Shown: positions 46,399 to 56,225 of the stretch, one piece after another | Position numbering within the stretch: the first letter of the stretch is position 1 | Layout: every line of letters starts with the position of its first letter | Source of the DNA: an uncultured Rhizobium sp. | GTDB taxonomy: Bacteria > Pseudomonadota > Alphaproteobacteria > Rhizobiales > Rhizobiaceae | Length of the DNA: 64,000 nucleotides | Direction: 5' to 3' | Assembly (NCBI GenBank): GCA_945952315.1 | Contig: CAMFIE010000001.1 | Coordinates: 372,001 to 436,000 of the forward strand | The notes under the pieces: model-generated | The model's input: the letters and a program-made list of their open reading frames with translations, nothing else | What the model was told of the DNA's origin: nothing | The model's database searches: none | Position numbers and translations under genes: made by a program

Positions 46399-46757
46399 AT
46401 CACGCAGACACCGTTTTCGTAAGTGCAGGTGTTCTTTTCCTTGCCGACATGGATCACCTTGGCATTTGGCGGCGGCACCATCTCTTCCGCGGGCCCTTTG
46501 CCGATACCGTCCACATAAAAATAGGTGCCATGGCCGCGGATTTTCAGCACCGAAATATTGCCGGCAAAGGTCCCCAGTCCGGGGATTACCACAGGCACGC
46601 CATAGCCGCCGCCGATGATCACCGGATGGTGCCTGCGCCAGTCATGGTGATGGCGCTCGCCGCGATGGCCGCCCTCGTGATCCGCAGCCTGAACAGGATA
46701 AGTCGCGAAAACAACAGTTGAAATCAGGAGTGAGATTGAAAGGCGGCACCACACCAT
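46389..46757 (-). CDS. Exported His-rich hypothetical protein
   Basis: Small exported protein (122 residues). The signal peptide (about 1-24) ends VQAADHEGG. The mature N terminus is strikingly histidine- and arginine-rich (HEGGHRGERHHHDWRRHHP), which could bind transition metals. A compact region follows with GGGYGVPVVIPGLGTFAGNISVLKI and FYVDGIGKGP, ending CTYENGVCVIRP with a possible disulfide. I cannot assign a family. AAAGGG seven bases ahead supports ATG 46757. It faces the sdh promoter region. Confidence 0.7.
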   Translation of the reverse strand: MVWCRLSISLLISTVVFATYPVQAADHEGGHRGERHHHDWRRHHPVIIGGGYGVPVVIPGLGTFAGNISVLKIRGHGTYFYVDGIGKGPAEEMVPPPNAKVIHVGKEKNTCTYENGVCVIRP

Positions 46758-47086
46758 ACGCTTGCCCTTTCGGAATGGATTAACAAAATGTAAATGCCAA
46801 TCTGCCCCTTCGGGTTCCGCTTGTCACCTCTCTGGTTCGCAAATTCATCTCGTGTGGTTAAGCCTAAAGTTTGAGACTATTGCCGCCTTACTTGAGCGCC
46901 CGAATCGATTAAATTGAAAATACACGCTAATTTCACCCTTGCTGCTGTAAGGGTGCATGGGTAAATGTCCTTATGATGCACTGCACGCAAATCCTTCCGC
47001 CTGCAGTGAAAGTCCGCCCGGGAGCATTGCCCCGAAAACCTGTGCGCCCTTTATAGGATGTGCAAACGAACGCCCTAGAGGTTCTG
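46758..47086. other. Promoter region between the His-rich gene and sdhC
   Basis: AT-rich compared with its neighbours and without a supported gene. It holds a hairpin CACCCTT/AAGGGTG at 46934-46955 with an eight-base loop, about 130 bases ahead of sdhC. No clear CtrA, FNR or sigma consensus was found here. The sdh operon promoter must lie in this region. A short in-frame extension of sdhC to 47060 is open but lacks a ribosome site. Confidence 0.55.
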
Positions 47087-47479
47087 ATGGCGAATGTGAC
47101 AAACAACCGGCCCCTGTCGCCGCATCTGCAGATCTACAAGCTGATCCCCACCATGGCGATGTCGATCATCCATCGCATCACCGGCGGTGCGCTTTATTTC
47201 GGCACGCTTCTGGTCGCCTGGTGGCTGATCGCCGCCGCAACGGGCGAGGGCTACTATTCCTTCGTCGTCTGGTTCATGGGCAGCTGGTTCGGCAAGATCA
47301 TCCTGCTCGGTTATACCTGGGCGCTGATCCATCATATGCTTGGTGGCCTGCGCCACCTGATGTGGGATCTCGGCTACGGCTTCGAGAAAGCGTTTTCGAC
47401 CAAGCTCGCCAAGGCCAACATCATTGCATCCATCGTCCTGACCATCGCGGTCTGGACCATCGGTTATCTCGTACGGTAA
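47087..47479 (+). CDS. sdhC: Succinate dehydrogenase cytochrome b556 subunit
   Basis: Membrane anchor subunit of complex II, 130 residues with three spans. The motif [12 protein letters not shown] at the N terminus and the haem/quinone segment [12 protein letters not shown] are diagnostic. The likely haem ligand lies in [17 protein letters not shown]. The start at 47087 is set by AGAGGT. It is the first gene of sdhCDAB; sdhD follows after 11 bases. Confidence 0.96.
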   Translation: MANVTNNRPLSPHLQIYKLIPTMAMSIIHRITGGALYFGTLLVAWWLIAAATGEGYYSFVVWFMGSWFGKIILLGYTWALIHHMLGGLRHLMWDLGYGFEKAFSTKLAKANIIASIVLTIAVWTIGYLVR

Positions 47480-47490
47480 GGGGCGCTTCG

Positions 47491-47871
47491 ATGGATATGC
47501 GTACACCTCTCGGCAAGGTCCGGGGTCTCGGTTCCGCCAAGGATGGCACAGAACATTTCTGGCGCCAGCGGGTAACCGCGGTTGCCAATCTCTTCCTCAT
47601 CACCTTCTTCATCCTCTTCCTGGTGCGCTATGCCGGTGCGCCTTATGCGGAAATGGTTGCGGTGCTGCACAATCCGCTGGTCGCGGTGGTCTGCGCGCTG
47701 GTGGTGATCTCTGCGGTGATCCACATGCGGCTCGGCATGCAGGTGATCATCGAGGATTACATCCATGTCGAGACCACCAAGATCGTTCTTCTGATGCTCA
47801 ACACCTTCTTCGCGGTTTCGGTCGCGGGCCTCTCCCTCTTCGCCCTTCTGAAAATCGCTTTCGCAGGATAA
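47491..47871 (+). CDS. sdhD: Succinate dehydrogenase hydrophobic membrane anchor subunit
   Basis: Second membrane anchor of complex II, 126 residues with three spans. [30 protein letters not shown] at the N terminus and [15 protein letters not shown] with the conserved Gln, Asp and Tyr near the quinone site are typical of SdhD. It sits between sdhC and sdhA with short gaps on both sides. Confidence 0.95.
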   Translation: MDMRTPLGKVRGLGSAKDGTEHFWRQRVTAVANLFLITFFILFLVRYAGAPYAEMVAVLHNPLVAVVCALVVISAVIHMRLGMQVIIEDYIHVETTKIVLLMLNTFFAVSVAGLSLFALLKIAFAG

Positions 47872-47876
47872 ATTCC

Positions 47877-49718
47877 ATGGCTTCGATCAGCTCTCCTGCC
47901 GGAAACGGCAAGGCCTATCAGTATGTCGACCACTCCTATGACGTGATCGTGGTCGGTGCCGGCGGTGCCGGGCTTCGTGCCACGCTCGGCATGGCGGAAC
48001 AGGGTTTCCGCACCGCCTGCATCACCAAGGTTTTCCCCACCCGCTCGCACACGGTCGCAGCCCAGGGCGGCATTGCCGCCTCGCTGCAGAACATGACGCC
48101 GGATTGCTGGCAATGGCACCTTTACGACACCGTCAAGGGCTCCGACTGGCTGGGCGACGTGGATGCCATGCAGTATCTCGCCATGGAAGCGCCGAAGGCG
48201 GTCTATGAGCTGGAACACTACGGCGTGCCCTTCTCGCGCAACGAAGAAGGCAAGATCTATCAGCGCCCGTTTGGCGGCCACATGCAGAATTACGGCGAAG
48301 GCCCGCCGGTGCAGCGCACCTGCGCCGCAGCCGACCGTACCGGCCATGCCATCCTGCATACGCTTTATGGCCAGTCGCTGCGCAACAATGCGGAATTCTT
48401 CATCGAATATTTCGCGCTCGATCTGATCATGTCCGATGATGGCCAGTGCACCGGTGTGGTCGCCTGGAACCTCGATGACGGCACGATCCATCGCTTTGCG
48501 GCCAAGATGGTGGTGCTGGCCACCGGTGGATACGGCCGCGCCTATTTCTCCGCCACATCGGCCCATACCTGCACCGGTGACGGTGGCGGCATGATCGCGC
48601 GTGCCGGGCTTCCGCTTCAGGATATGGAATTCGTGCAGTTCCATCCGACCGGCATCTATGGCGCCGGCTGTCTGATCACCGAGGGTGCGCGCGGCGAAGG
48701 CGGCTATCTGGTCAATTCCGAGGGCGAGCGCTTCATGGAGCGCTATGCCCCGTCGGCCAAGGATCTCGCGTCCCGTGACGTGGTTTCCCGCTGCATGACC
48801 ATGGAAATCCGCGAAGGTCGTGGCGTTGGCAAGAACAAGGACCATATCTTCCTGCATCTCGACCATCTTGATCCCGCCGTGCTGCATGAGCGGCTGCCGG
48901 GCATTTCGGAATCGGCGAAAATCTTTGCCGGTGTCGACGTGACGCGCGAACCGATCCCGGTTCTGCCGACCGTGCATTACAATATGGGCGGCGTGCCGAC
49001 CAATTACTGGGGTGAGGTGCTGAATGCCGACAGCCAGAACCCGGAGCGGATCGCGCCCGGCCTGATGGCGGTGGGTGAGGCCGGTTGCGCCTCGGTGCAC
49101 GGGGCAAACCGTCTGGGCTCCAACTCGCTGATCGACCTCGTGGTGTTCGGCCGCGCGGCGGCCATCCGCGCCGGTCAGGTGGTGGATCGCAATGCGCCGG
49201 TTCCGGCCCTCAACACAGCCGCCTGCGACAAGATCATGGCCCGCTTCGACCGGCTCCGCCATGCCAGCGGCCAGACGCCGACGGCCGTGCTGCGTGACAA
49301 GATGCAGCGCGCCATGCAGGAAGATGCCGCTGTGTTCCGCACGCAGGAATCGCTCGAAAGCGGCTGCAAGCGTCTTTCGGCCATCTGGAAGGAATTGCCG
49401 GACATCAAGGTCACCGACCGTTCGATGATCTGGAATTCCGATCTCGTCGAAACGCTCGAGCTCGAAAACCTGATGGCGAATGCCATCACCACGGTTTACG
49501 GCGCCGAAGCCCGCAAGGAAAGCCGTGGTGCGCATGCCCGCGAGGACTACAAGGACGGTCCGATGGGCGGCCGCGACGACGAGAACTGGCGCAAGCATAC
49601 GCTGGCCTGGGTCAGCGAGGCTGGCGACGTCAAGCTGGATTACCGCCCGGTCCATACGGACCTCATTGCTGACGGCATCGATCCCAAGAAGATCGCGCCC
49701 AAGGCACGTGTGTACTGA
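47877..49718 (+). CDS. sdhA: Succinate dehydrogenase flavoprotein subunit
   Basis: Catalytic flavoprotein of complex II (613 residues) oxidising succinate to fumarate. It has the FAD fold [17 protein letters not shown] near residue 25, [11 protein letters not shown] with the histidine that carries covalent FAD, and [14 protein letters not shown]. The active-site region [12 protein letters not shown] and the C-terminal TLEL-x-NL region with HAREDY are also present. It starts five bases after sdhD. Confidence 0.98.
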   Translation: MASISSPAGNGKAYQYVDHSYDVIVVGAGGAGLRATLGMAEQGFRTACITKVFPTRSHTVAAQGGIAASLQNMTPDCWQWHLYDTVKGSDWLGDVDAMQYLAMEAPKAVYELEHYGVPFSRNEEGKIYQRPFGGHMQNYGEGPPVQRTCAAADRTGHAILHTLYGQSLRNNAEFFIEYFALDLIMSDDGQCTGVVAWNLDDGTIHRFAAKMVVLATGGYGRAYFSATSAHTCTGDGGGMIARAGLPLQDMEFVQFHPTGIYGAGCLITEGARGEGGYLVNSEGERFMERYAPSAKDLASRDVVSRCMTMEIREGRGVGKNKDHIFLHLDHLDPAVLHERLPGISESAKIFAGVDVTREPIPVLPTVHYNMGGVPTNYWGEVLNADSQNPERIAPGLMAVGEAGCASVHGANRLGSNSLIDLVVFGRAAAIRAGQVVDRNAPVPALNTAACDKIMARFDRLRHASGQTPTAVLRDKMQRAMQEDAAVFRTQESLESGCKRLSAIWKELPDIKVTDRSMIWNSDLVETLELENLMANAITTVYGAEARKESRGAHAREDYKDGPMGGRDDENWRKHTLAWVSEAGDVKLDYRPVHTDLIADGIDPKKIAPKARVY

Positions 49719-49733
49719 TCGGAGATCGCTTCC

Positions 49734-50513
49734 ATGGTTGAACTCGCACTCCCCAAGAATTCCGAAATCCGAGAAGGCAAGGTCTGGCCGAAGCTTGCGG
49801 GCGCCAAGAATGTGCGCGAATACCGCGTCTATCGTTGGAGCCCGGATGACGGAAAGAACCCGCAGATCGATACCTATTACGTCGATCTCGACAATTGCGG
49901 CCCGATGGTTCTTGATGGCCTACTCTATATCAAGAACAACATCGATCCGACGCTGACGCTGCGCCGCTCCTGCCGCGAAGGCATCTGCGGCTCCTGCGCC
50001 ATGAACATCGATGGCACCAACACGCTTGCCTGCACCAAGGGCATGGATGACATCACCGGTGCGGTGAAGGTCTATCCGCTGCCGCATATGCCGGTGGTCA
50101 AGGATCTGGTTCCCGATCTCAGCCATTTCTATGCCCAGCATCGCTCCATCGAGCCCTGGCTGAAGACGGTTTCGCCGCCGCCGGCAAAGGAATGGAAGCA
50201 GAGCCACGAGGACCGCCAGAAGCTCGACGGCCTTTACGAGTGCATCCTGTGCGCCTGCTGCTCCACCTCCTGCCCCAGCTACTGGTGGAACGGCGACCGC
50301 TACCTCGGACCGGCCGTGCTGCTTCAGGCCTATCGCTGGCTGATCGACAGCCGTGATGAAGCCAAGGGCGAGCGGCTGGATAATCTGGAAGACCCCTTCC
50401 GGCTCTATCGCTGCCACACGATCATGAATTGCGCCCAGACCTGTCCGAAGGGTCTGAACCCGGCCAAGGCGATTGCCGAAATCAAGAAGATGATGGTCGA
50501 GCGCCGCGTCTGA
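49734..50513 (+). CDS. sdhB: Succinate dehydrogenase iron-sulfur subunit
   Basis: Electron-transfer subunit of complex II, 259 residues. The [2Fe-2S] ligands are C80, C85, C88 and C100 ([12 protein letters not shown] plus LAC). The [4Fe-4S] and [3Fe-4S] ligands are in [16 protein letters not shown] and [21 protein letters not shown]. The length is standard and the gene is the last of the sdhCDAB operon. Confidence 0.98.
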   Translation: MVELALPKNSEIREGKVWPKLAGAKNVREYRVYRWSPDDGKNPQIDTYYVDLDNCGPMVLDGLLYIKNNIDPTLTLRRSCREGICGSCAMNIDGTNTLACTKGMDDITGAVKVYPLPHMPVVKDLVPDLSHFYAQHRSIEPWLKTVSPPPAKEWKQSHEDRQKLDGLYECILCACCSTSCPSYWWNGDRYLGPAVLLQAYRWLIDSRDEAKGERLDNLEDPFRLYRCHTIMNCAQTCPKGLNPAKAIAEIKKMMVERRV

Positions 50514-50768
50514 GACTCTTTTGCAGATGATGTATTGCGGCAAGGGCCGGGGCATTGAGCGCCTCCGTCCCTTGTTCATTGTCGTCAGCAGCACCCATTT
50601 CGGAGAAAATGTGTTGCACTGCAGACACCCGTATCTGCGTAAATGCTGCCATGCACATGCCAGAGCCCGTCATCGAAGGCAGATCGCTTGATAAAGCTGC
50701 GCGAGTCGCGATATTTCGGCCATGATTCCACGCGTAGATGACAACTGTTCAGGCAGAGGAGCGGGACG

Positions 50769-51311
50769 ATGCGGTTTGGTAAGTCGATAGCAGGTTTGGC
50801 GATGGTGCTGGCACTGGCGGGATGCCAGCGCACGGCAGACAGTGCCTGGGGCACGCAGGCCTCGCTCGCGCCCGCGCCGCTGGCGGCCCAGCCGGTCGGC
50901 GGAGTGCAGGCCGGACAGCTTCCGCCTGCAGGCGCCGCAACCACCACGCCCGGCCAGTTCCCGGCGGCACCGACGCAGACGGCCAGCCTTCCGGGTGCAG
51001 CAGGCGCAGCCGACGCCATGGCCGCCTCCGCGCTCGACGTGAAGAAGGAAACCATGGTGGGCAACTGGAAGGTTTCCGGTTCGTCGTCCTGCGACATGTT
51101 CCTGACGCTTACCAATCTCGGATCCGGCTCGCGTGGCGGCACCCGCGGCTGTGCAGGTGAACTCACCGCGATGCGCTCCTGGGAAGTGGCCGGCAAGCAG
51201 GTTCAGTTCAAGGATACCGATGGCAATGTCATCGGCTCGGTCTACAAGACCGCCGACAACCGTTTCGATGGCCGCACTGCATCCGGCCAGCCGATCGCGC
51301 TCGGCCGCTGA
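50769..51311 (+). CDS. Omp19-like lipoprotein with protease inhibitor (Inh) domain
   Basis: A 180-residue lipoprotein with a type II signal peptide and lipobox LAGC (C19). A Pro/Ala/Gln-rich linker (about 25-85) leads to an AprI/Inh beta-barrel domain. This domain contains [45 protein letters not shown] and [15 protein letters not shown], with a Cys pair. The layout matches Brucella Omp19, an outer-membrane lipoprotein that inhibits proteases. Activity here is inferred. A long intrinsic terminator follows. The 255 bases before it hold nothing I can name. Confidence 0.87.
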   Translation: MRFGKSIAGLAMVLALAGCQRTADSAWGTQASLAPAPLAAQPVGGVQAGQLPPAGAATTTPGQFPAAPTQTASLPGAAGAADAMAASALDVKKETMVGNWKVSGSSSCDMFLTLTNLGSGSRGGTRGCAGELTAMRSWEVAGKQVQFKDTDGNVIGSVYKTADNRFDGRTASGQPIALGR

Positions 51312-51340
51312 TCGCTGCTTCACTGCTGTTGGAATTCACG

Positions 51341-51371
51341 AACCCGCATCCGCAGCCCGGATGCGGGTTTT
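51341..51371 (+). terminator. Rho-independent terminator after the Omp19-like gene
   Basis: AACCCGCATCCG (51341-51352) pairs perfectly with CGGATGCGGGTT (51358-51369) around CAGCC and runs into TTTT. It lies 30 bases after the stop. Confidence 0.93.
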
Positions 51372-51515
51372 GTCATCCTTTCGGGTAAGTTGAAGTTAAA
51401 ACCTTTCCGCTTTAATTCTTCCGCGCCCGGCAGGCCTCCGCCTTTTCGACCTGTCTGCCGGTCGACATGCGGCGAGTGATCGCCCTGCCAGCCACCGGCA
51501 AGAACCCGTATCGGA

Positions 51516-52679
51516 ATGCCCATGCAGCCCATGCCCGATTACACGCTCAGCGTGGCCGAGAAACTCAAATCGCGCACGCAAACCGGGGAGTTGCAGGCAG
51601 ACCCGGTGCAGCTCGCGATTGCAGCCCGGCTGGACCGTATTCTCTCCGCGCTGAAGCTCAGCCGCTCCGCGGCAAAGACCAGCGCGCTCGGATGGCTGTT
51701 CGCGGCACGCCGCAAGCAGGCCGATCCGGTCCGCGGTCTTTATGTCCATGGTTCCGTCGGACGCGGCAAGACCATGCTGATGGATATGTTTTTCGAGCTT
51801 GCTCCGGTCACGCGCAAGCGGCGCTGCCATTTTCATGAATTCATGGCCGATGTGCATGGGCGTATCCACGCCCACCGTCAGAAGCTGAAGAATGGCGAGA
51901 CGAAGCAGGCCGACCCGGTGCCGCCGGTGGCAGACGAGATCATCGCCGAGGCCGAGCTGCTCTGCTTCGATGAATTCACCGTCACGGACATCGCCGATGC
52001 CATGATCCTGTCGCGGCTGTTTTCCGCTTTGTTCGAGCGCGGTTGCGTCCTGATCGCCACGTCCAATGTCGCGCCGGAAAATCTCTATCGCGATGGGCTG
52101 AACCGGGGTCTCTTCCTGCCCTTCATCGATATCCTCAACCGGCATGTGGATGTGATGACGCTCGACAGTCCGACGGATTACCGAATGTCGAAGCTCGACA
52201 GTCTGCCCGTCTATCATGCGCCGCTTGATGCGGCGTCTGCCCGCGAGATGGATGTGGCCTGGGCACTTGCCATCGGCGGCCTTAGGGAAAAGCCTGTTGA
52301 TCTGCCGATGAAGGGACGGGCACTGCATGTTCCCCGCGCCGCCGGGCGGGCGGCCCGCTTTTCCTTTGCCGATCTTTGCGAAAATCCGCTCGGGGCTTCC
52401 GACTATCTGGCAATTGCCGACCATTTCGACACGGTGTTTCTGGACGAAGTTCCCATGATGGGACCAGAAAAACGCAATGCGACCAAGCGCTTCATTATTC
52501 TGATCGATGCGCTTTATGACAATGCCATCCGTCTCGTCATGTCGGCAGCCGACATGCCGGAACGCCTGCTCACGGAACGCAAGGGTGTGGAAGGCTTCGA
52601 ATTCGACCGGACCGTGTCGCGCCTTTTCGAGATGCGCAGCGCGGACTATCTGATTCTCCATCATGACAAACACGGCTGA
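51516..52679 (+). CDS. zapE: Cell division ATPase ZapE (AFG1 family)
   Basis: AAA-type ATPase of 387 residues, related to mitochondrial AFG1/LACE1 and to ZapE, which modulates the Z ring. Walker A GSVGRGKT lies at residues 79-86, Walker B LLCFDEFTVTDIADAM follows, and SNVAPENLYRDGLNRGLFLPFI is the family signature. There are three close ATGs (51516, 51522, 51531) and the ribosome site does not decide between them. It lies upstream of mdh, a common rhizobial neighbour, separated by a palindrome-bearing gap. Confidence 0.95.
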   Translation: MPMQPMPDYTLSVAEKLKSRTQTGELQADPVQLAIAARLDRILSALKLSRSAAKTSALGWLFAARRKQADPVRGLYVHGSVGRGKTMLMDMFFELAPVTRKRRCHFHEFMADVHGRIHAHRQKLKNGETKQADPVPPVADEIIAEAELLCFDEFTVTDIADAMILSRLFSALFERGCVLIATSNVAPENLYRDGLNRGLFLPFIDILNRHVDVMTLDSPTDYRMSKLDSLPVYHAPLDAASAREMDVAWALAIGGLREKPVDLPMKGRALHVPRAAGRAARFSFADLCENPLGASDYLAIADHFDTVFLDEVPMMGPEKRNATKRFIILIDALYDNAIRLVMSAADMPERLLTERKGVEGFEFDRTVSRLFEMRSADYLILHHDKHG

Positions 52680-52703
52680 CGCAAGCTCCGCGCAAGCCAA
52701 CTC

Positions 52704-52717
52704 TTACGTTTACGTAA
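52704..52717. promoter_or_regulatory. Palindromic operator candidate upstream of mdh
   Basis: TTACGT (52704-52709), TT, ACGTAA (52712-52717) is a perfect inverted repeat in an AT-rich promoter-like region about 145 bases ahead of mdh. Its form resembles operators of MerR-type LiuR regulators as I remember them, but this is not verified. It most likely controls the mdh-suc operon. Confidence 0.45.
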
Positions 52718-52812
52718 AAACATATCTATATAACCGATTGAAACTACAGGATACTAAAGAATCAATTGCTATTTACGACCGTTGGGTCTATGCCTCGTTG
52801 CGAAATGGCTGA

Positions 52813-53823
<1,011 letters not shown>

Positions 53824-53856
53824 TCCGCCAGACCGATAGTGGAAGGGTAAATCCCC

Positions 53857-55050
53857 ATGAACATTCATGAATACCAGGCCAAGGCTCTCCTGAAGAGCTA
53901 CGGTGCGCCGGTCGCTGACGGCGTGGCGATCTTCACGGCCGATGAAGCGGCTGCGGCTGCGGCAAAGCTTCCGGGCCCGCTCTATGTGGTGAAGAGCCAG
54001 ATCCATGCCGGCGGTCGCGGCAAGGGCAAGTTCAAGGAACTTGGCCCCGAAGCCAAGGGTGGCGTGCGTCTGTCGAAGTCCATCGATGAAGTGGTCGCCA
54101 ATGCCAAGGACATGCTCGGCAACACGCTGGTTACCGCCCAGACGGGCGAAGCCGGCAAGCAGGTGAACCGCCTCTATATCGAGGACGGTGCCGATATCGC
54201 CCGCGAACTTTACTGCTCGCTGCTGGTGGATCGCTCGGTCGGCCGGGTCGCCTTCGTGGTTTCGACCGAAGGCGGCATGGATATCGAAGCGGTTGCCCAT
54301 GACACGCCGGAAAAGATCAAGACCATCGCGATCGATCCGGAAACGGGCGTGACGGCTGCGGATGTGGCCTCCATCTCCAAGGCACTGGAGCTTTCCGGTG
54401 CGGCGGCGGAAGACGCCAAGTCGCTGTTCCCGATCCTCTACAAGGCCTTCAACGAGAAGGACATGGCGCTGCTCGAGATCAACCCGCTGATCGTCATGAA
54501 GAATGGCCATTTGCGCGTGCTCGATGCCAAGGTTTCCTTCGACGGCAACGCGCTGTTCCGCCACGACGACGTGCGGGCGCTGCGCGACGAGACGGAAGAG
54601 GACAGCAAGGAAATCGAAGCCTCCAAGTGGGACCTCGCCTATGTGGCGCTCGATGGCAACATCGGCTGCATGGTGAACGGCGCCGGTCTCGCCATGGCGA
54701 CGATGGACATCATCAAGCTCTACGGCAAGGAGCCTGCGAATTTCTGCGACGTCGGTGGCGGTGCAGGCAAGGACAAGGTGGCGGCTGCCTTCAAGATCAT
54801 CACCGCTGACCCGAAGGTCGAGGGCATTCTCGTCAATATCTTCGGCGGCATCATGAAGTGCGATGTGATTGCCGAAGGCGTGGTGGCTGCGGTGCAGGAA
54901 GTGGGCCTCAAGGTTCCGCTCGTCGTGCGTCTCGAAGGCACCAATGTCGAGCTTGGCAAGAAGATCCTGAACGAGTCCGGCCTCGCCATCACGGCGGCTG
55001 ACGATCTCGACGACGCCGCCAAGAAAATCGTTGCGGCGATCAACGGCTAA
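53857..55050 (+). CDS. sucC: Succinate-CoA ligase [ADP-forming] subunit beta
   Basis: ATP-grasp subunit of succinyl-CoA synthetase, 397 residues. [19 protein letters not shown], the ATP-grasp segment [22 protein letters not shown] with metal ligands, and the C-terminal [18 protein letters not shown] and [15 protein letters not shown] are all typical. It lies 33 bases after mdh and 17 before sucD. Confidence 0.98.
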   Translation: MNIHEYQAKALLKSYGAPVADGVAIFTADEAAAAAAKLPGPLYVVKSQIHAGGRGKGKFKELGPEAKGGVRLSKSIDEVVANAKDMLGNTLVTAQTGEAGKQVNRLYIEDGADIARELYCSLLVDRSVGRVAFVVSTEGGMDIEAVAHDTPEKIKTIAIDPETGVTAADVASISKALELSGAAAEDAKSLFPILYKAFNEKDMALLEINPLIVMKNGHLRVLDAKVSFDGNALFRHDDVRALRDETEEDSKEIEASKWDLAYVALDGNIGCMVNGAGLAMATMDIIKLYGKEPANFCDVGGGAGKDKVAAAFKIITADPKVEGILVNIFGGIMKCDVIAEGVVAAVQEVGLKVPLVVRLEGTNVELGKKILNESGLAITAADDLDDAAKKIVAAING

Positions 55051-55067
55051 TTGAAGGACCGGAACTG

Positions 55068-55970
55068 ATGTCCATTCTCGTCAATAAGAATACCAAGGTC
55101 CTCGTCCAGGGCCTGACCGGCAAGACCGGGACCTTCCACACCGAACAGGCACTGGCCTATTACGGCACCCAGATGGTCGGCGGCATCCACCCGAAAAAGG
55201 GTGGCGAAACCTGGACCGGCTCGAAGGGCGAAAGCCTGCCGATCTTCGCTTCCGTTGCCGAAGCCCGTGACAAGACCGGTGCCGATGCAACCGTGATCTA
55301 TGTGCCGCCGGCTGGCGCCGCAGAGGCGATCATCGAGGCGATCGATGCTGAAATCCCCTTCATCACCTGCATCACCGAGGGCATCCCGGTGATGGACATG
55401 GTGCGGGTGAAGGCAAAGCTCGACAAGTCGAAGTCGCGCCTTCTCGGCCCCAACTGCCCGGGCATCCTGACGCCGGAAGAATGCAAGATCGGCATCATGC
55501 CGGGCTCGATCTTCCGCAAGGGCTCGGTCGGTATCGTTTCGCGTTCGGGCACGCTCACCTATGAAGCCGTGTTCCAGACCTCGAACGAGGGGCTTGGCCA
55601 GACAACCGCTGTCGGTATCGGCGGCGACCCGGTCAAGGGCACCGAATTCATCGATGTACTGGAGCTTTTCCTCGCGGACGAAGCCACCAAGTCGATCATC
55701 ATGATCGGCGAAATCGGCGGTTCTGCGGAAGAAGATGCAGCCCAGTTCCTGATCGACGAAGCCAAGAAGGGTCGCAAGAAGCCGATGGCCGGCTTCATCG
55801 CGGGCCGCACCGCGCCGAAGGGCCGCACCATGGGCCATGCCGGCGCCGTGGTCTCCGGCGGCAAGGGTGACGCCGAATCGAAGATCGCCGCCATGGAAGC
55901 CGCAGGCATCCGCGTCTCGCCCTCGCCCGCCCGGCTCGGCAAGACGCTGGTGGAAGTGCTGAAGGGCTGA
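55068..55970 (+). CDS. sucD: Succinate-CoA ligase [ADP-forming] subunit alpha
   Basis: CoA-binding subunit of succinyl-CoA synthetase, 300 residues. It has [20 protein letters not shown]-like CoA-binding start (here ALAYYGTQ), the [20 protein letters not shown] motif and the phosphorylated active-site histidine H257 in [11 protein letters not shown]. The next gene, sucA, starts 255 bases later, which is long for an operon. Confidence 0.98.
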   Translation: MSILVNKNTKVLVQGLTGKTGTFHTEQALAYYGTQMVGGIHPKKGGETWTGSKGESLPIFASVAEARDKTGADATVIYVPPAGAAEAIIEAIDAEIPFITCITEGIPVMDMVRVKAKLDKSKSRLLGPNCPGILTPEECKIGIMPGSIFRKGSVGIVSRSGTLTYEAVFQTSNEGLGQTTAVGIGGDPVKGTEFIDVLELFLADEATKSIIMIGEIGGSAEEDAAQFLIDEAKKGRKKPMAGFIAGRTAPKGRTMGHAGAVVSGGKGDAESKIAAMEAAGIRVSPSPARLGKTLVEVLKG

Positions 55971-56190
55971 TCAAGACCGCTGTCGCCGGGCTCCGCATCG
56001 TTTCTTTATGGAACAGGATGGCGGGGTCTGGCGGCAGCTTTTCGGCTTGCCGGAGAAAGATGGTTAAAAGTTTTTCTCTATAAGCAAACCGTTGCACAAT
56101 AATTCAGGCGGTTGACATTGAGGCTCAACCGGTCGGGGCAAGCGTGAGGGCAGGGCGGTGAAGTCCGGCCTTTGGCGATTTAACCAACCC

Positions 56191-56225
56191 AAGGAGGCGG
56201 GTTCCGAAAAGACCCGCAGAACATC
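56191..56225 (+). promoter_or_regulatory. sucA: Strong Shine-Dalgarno separated from sucA ATG by a hairpin
   Basis: AAGGAGG (56191-56197) is the only strong ribosome site ahead of sucA but lies 28 bases from the ATG at 56226. Between them, GCGGGT (56197-56202) pairs with ACCCGC (56212-56217). Folding this hairpin would leave about eight unpaired bases before the ATG, a normal spacing. A second stem CGGTTGA/TCAACCG (56109-56131) lies further upstream in the 255-base gap. Confidence 0.5.

Noticed and set aside
47757-49655. A 632-codon minus-strand frame opposite sdhA
   Set aside because: Shadow of sdhA; no start context or motif.
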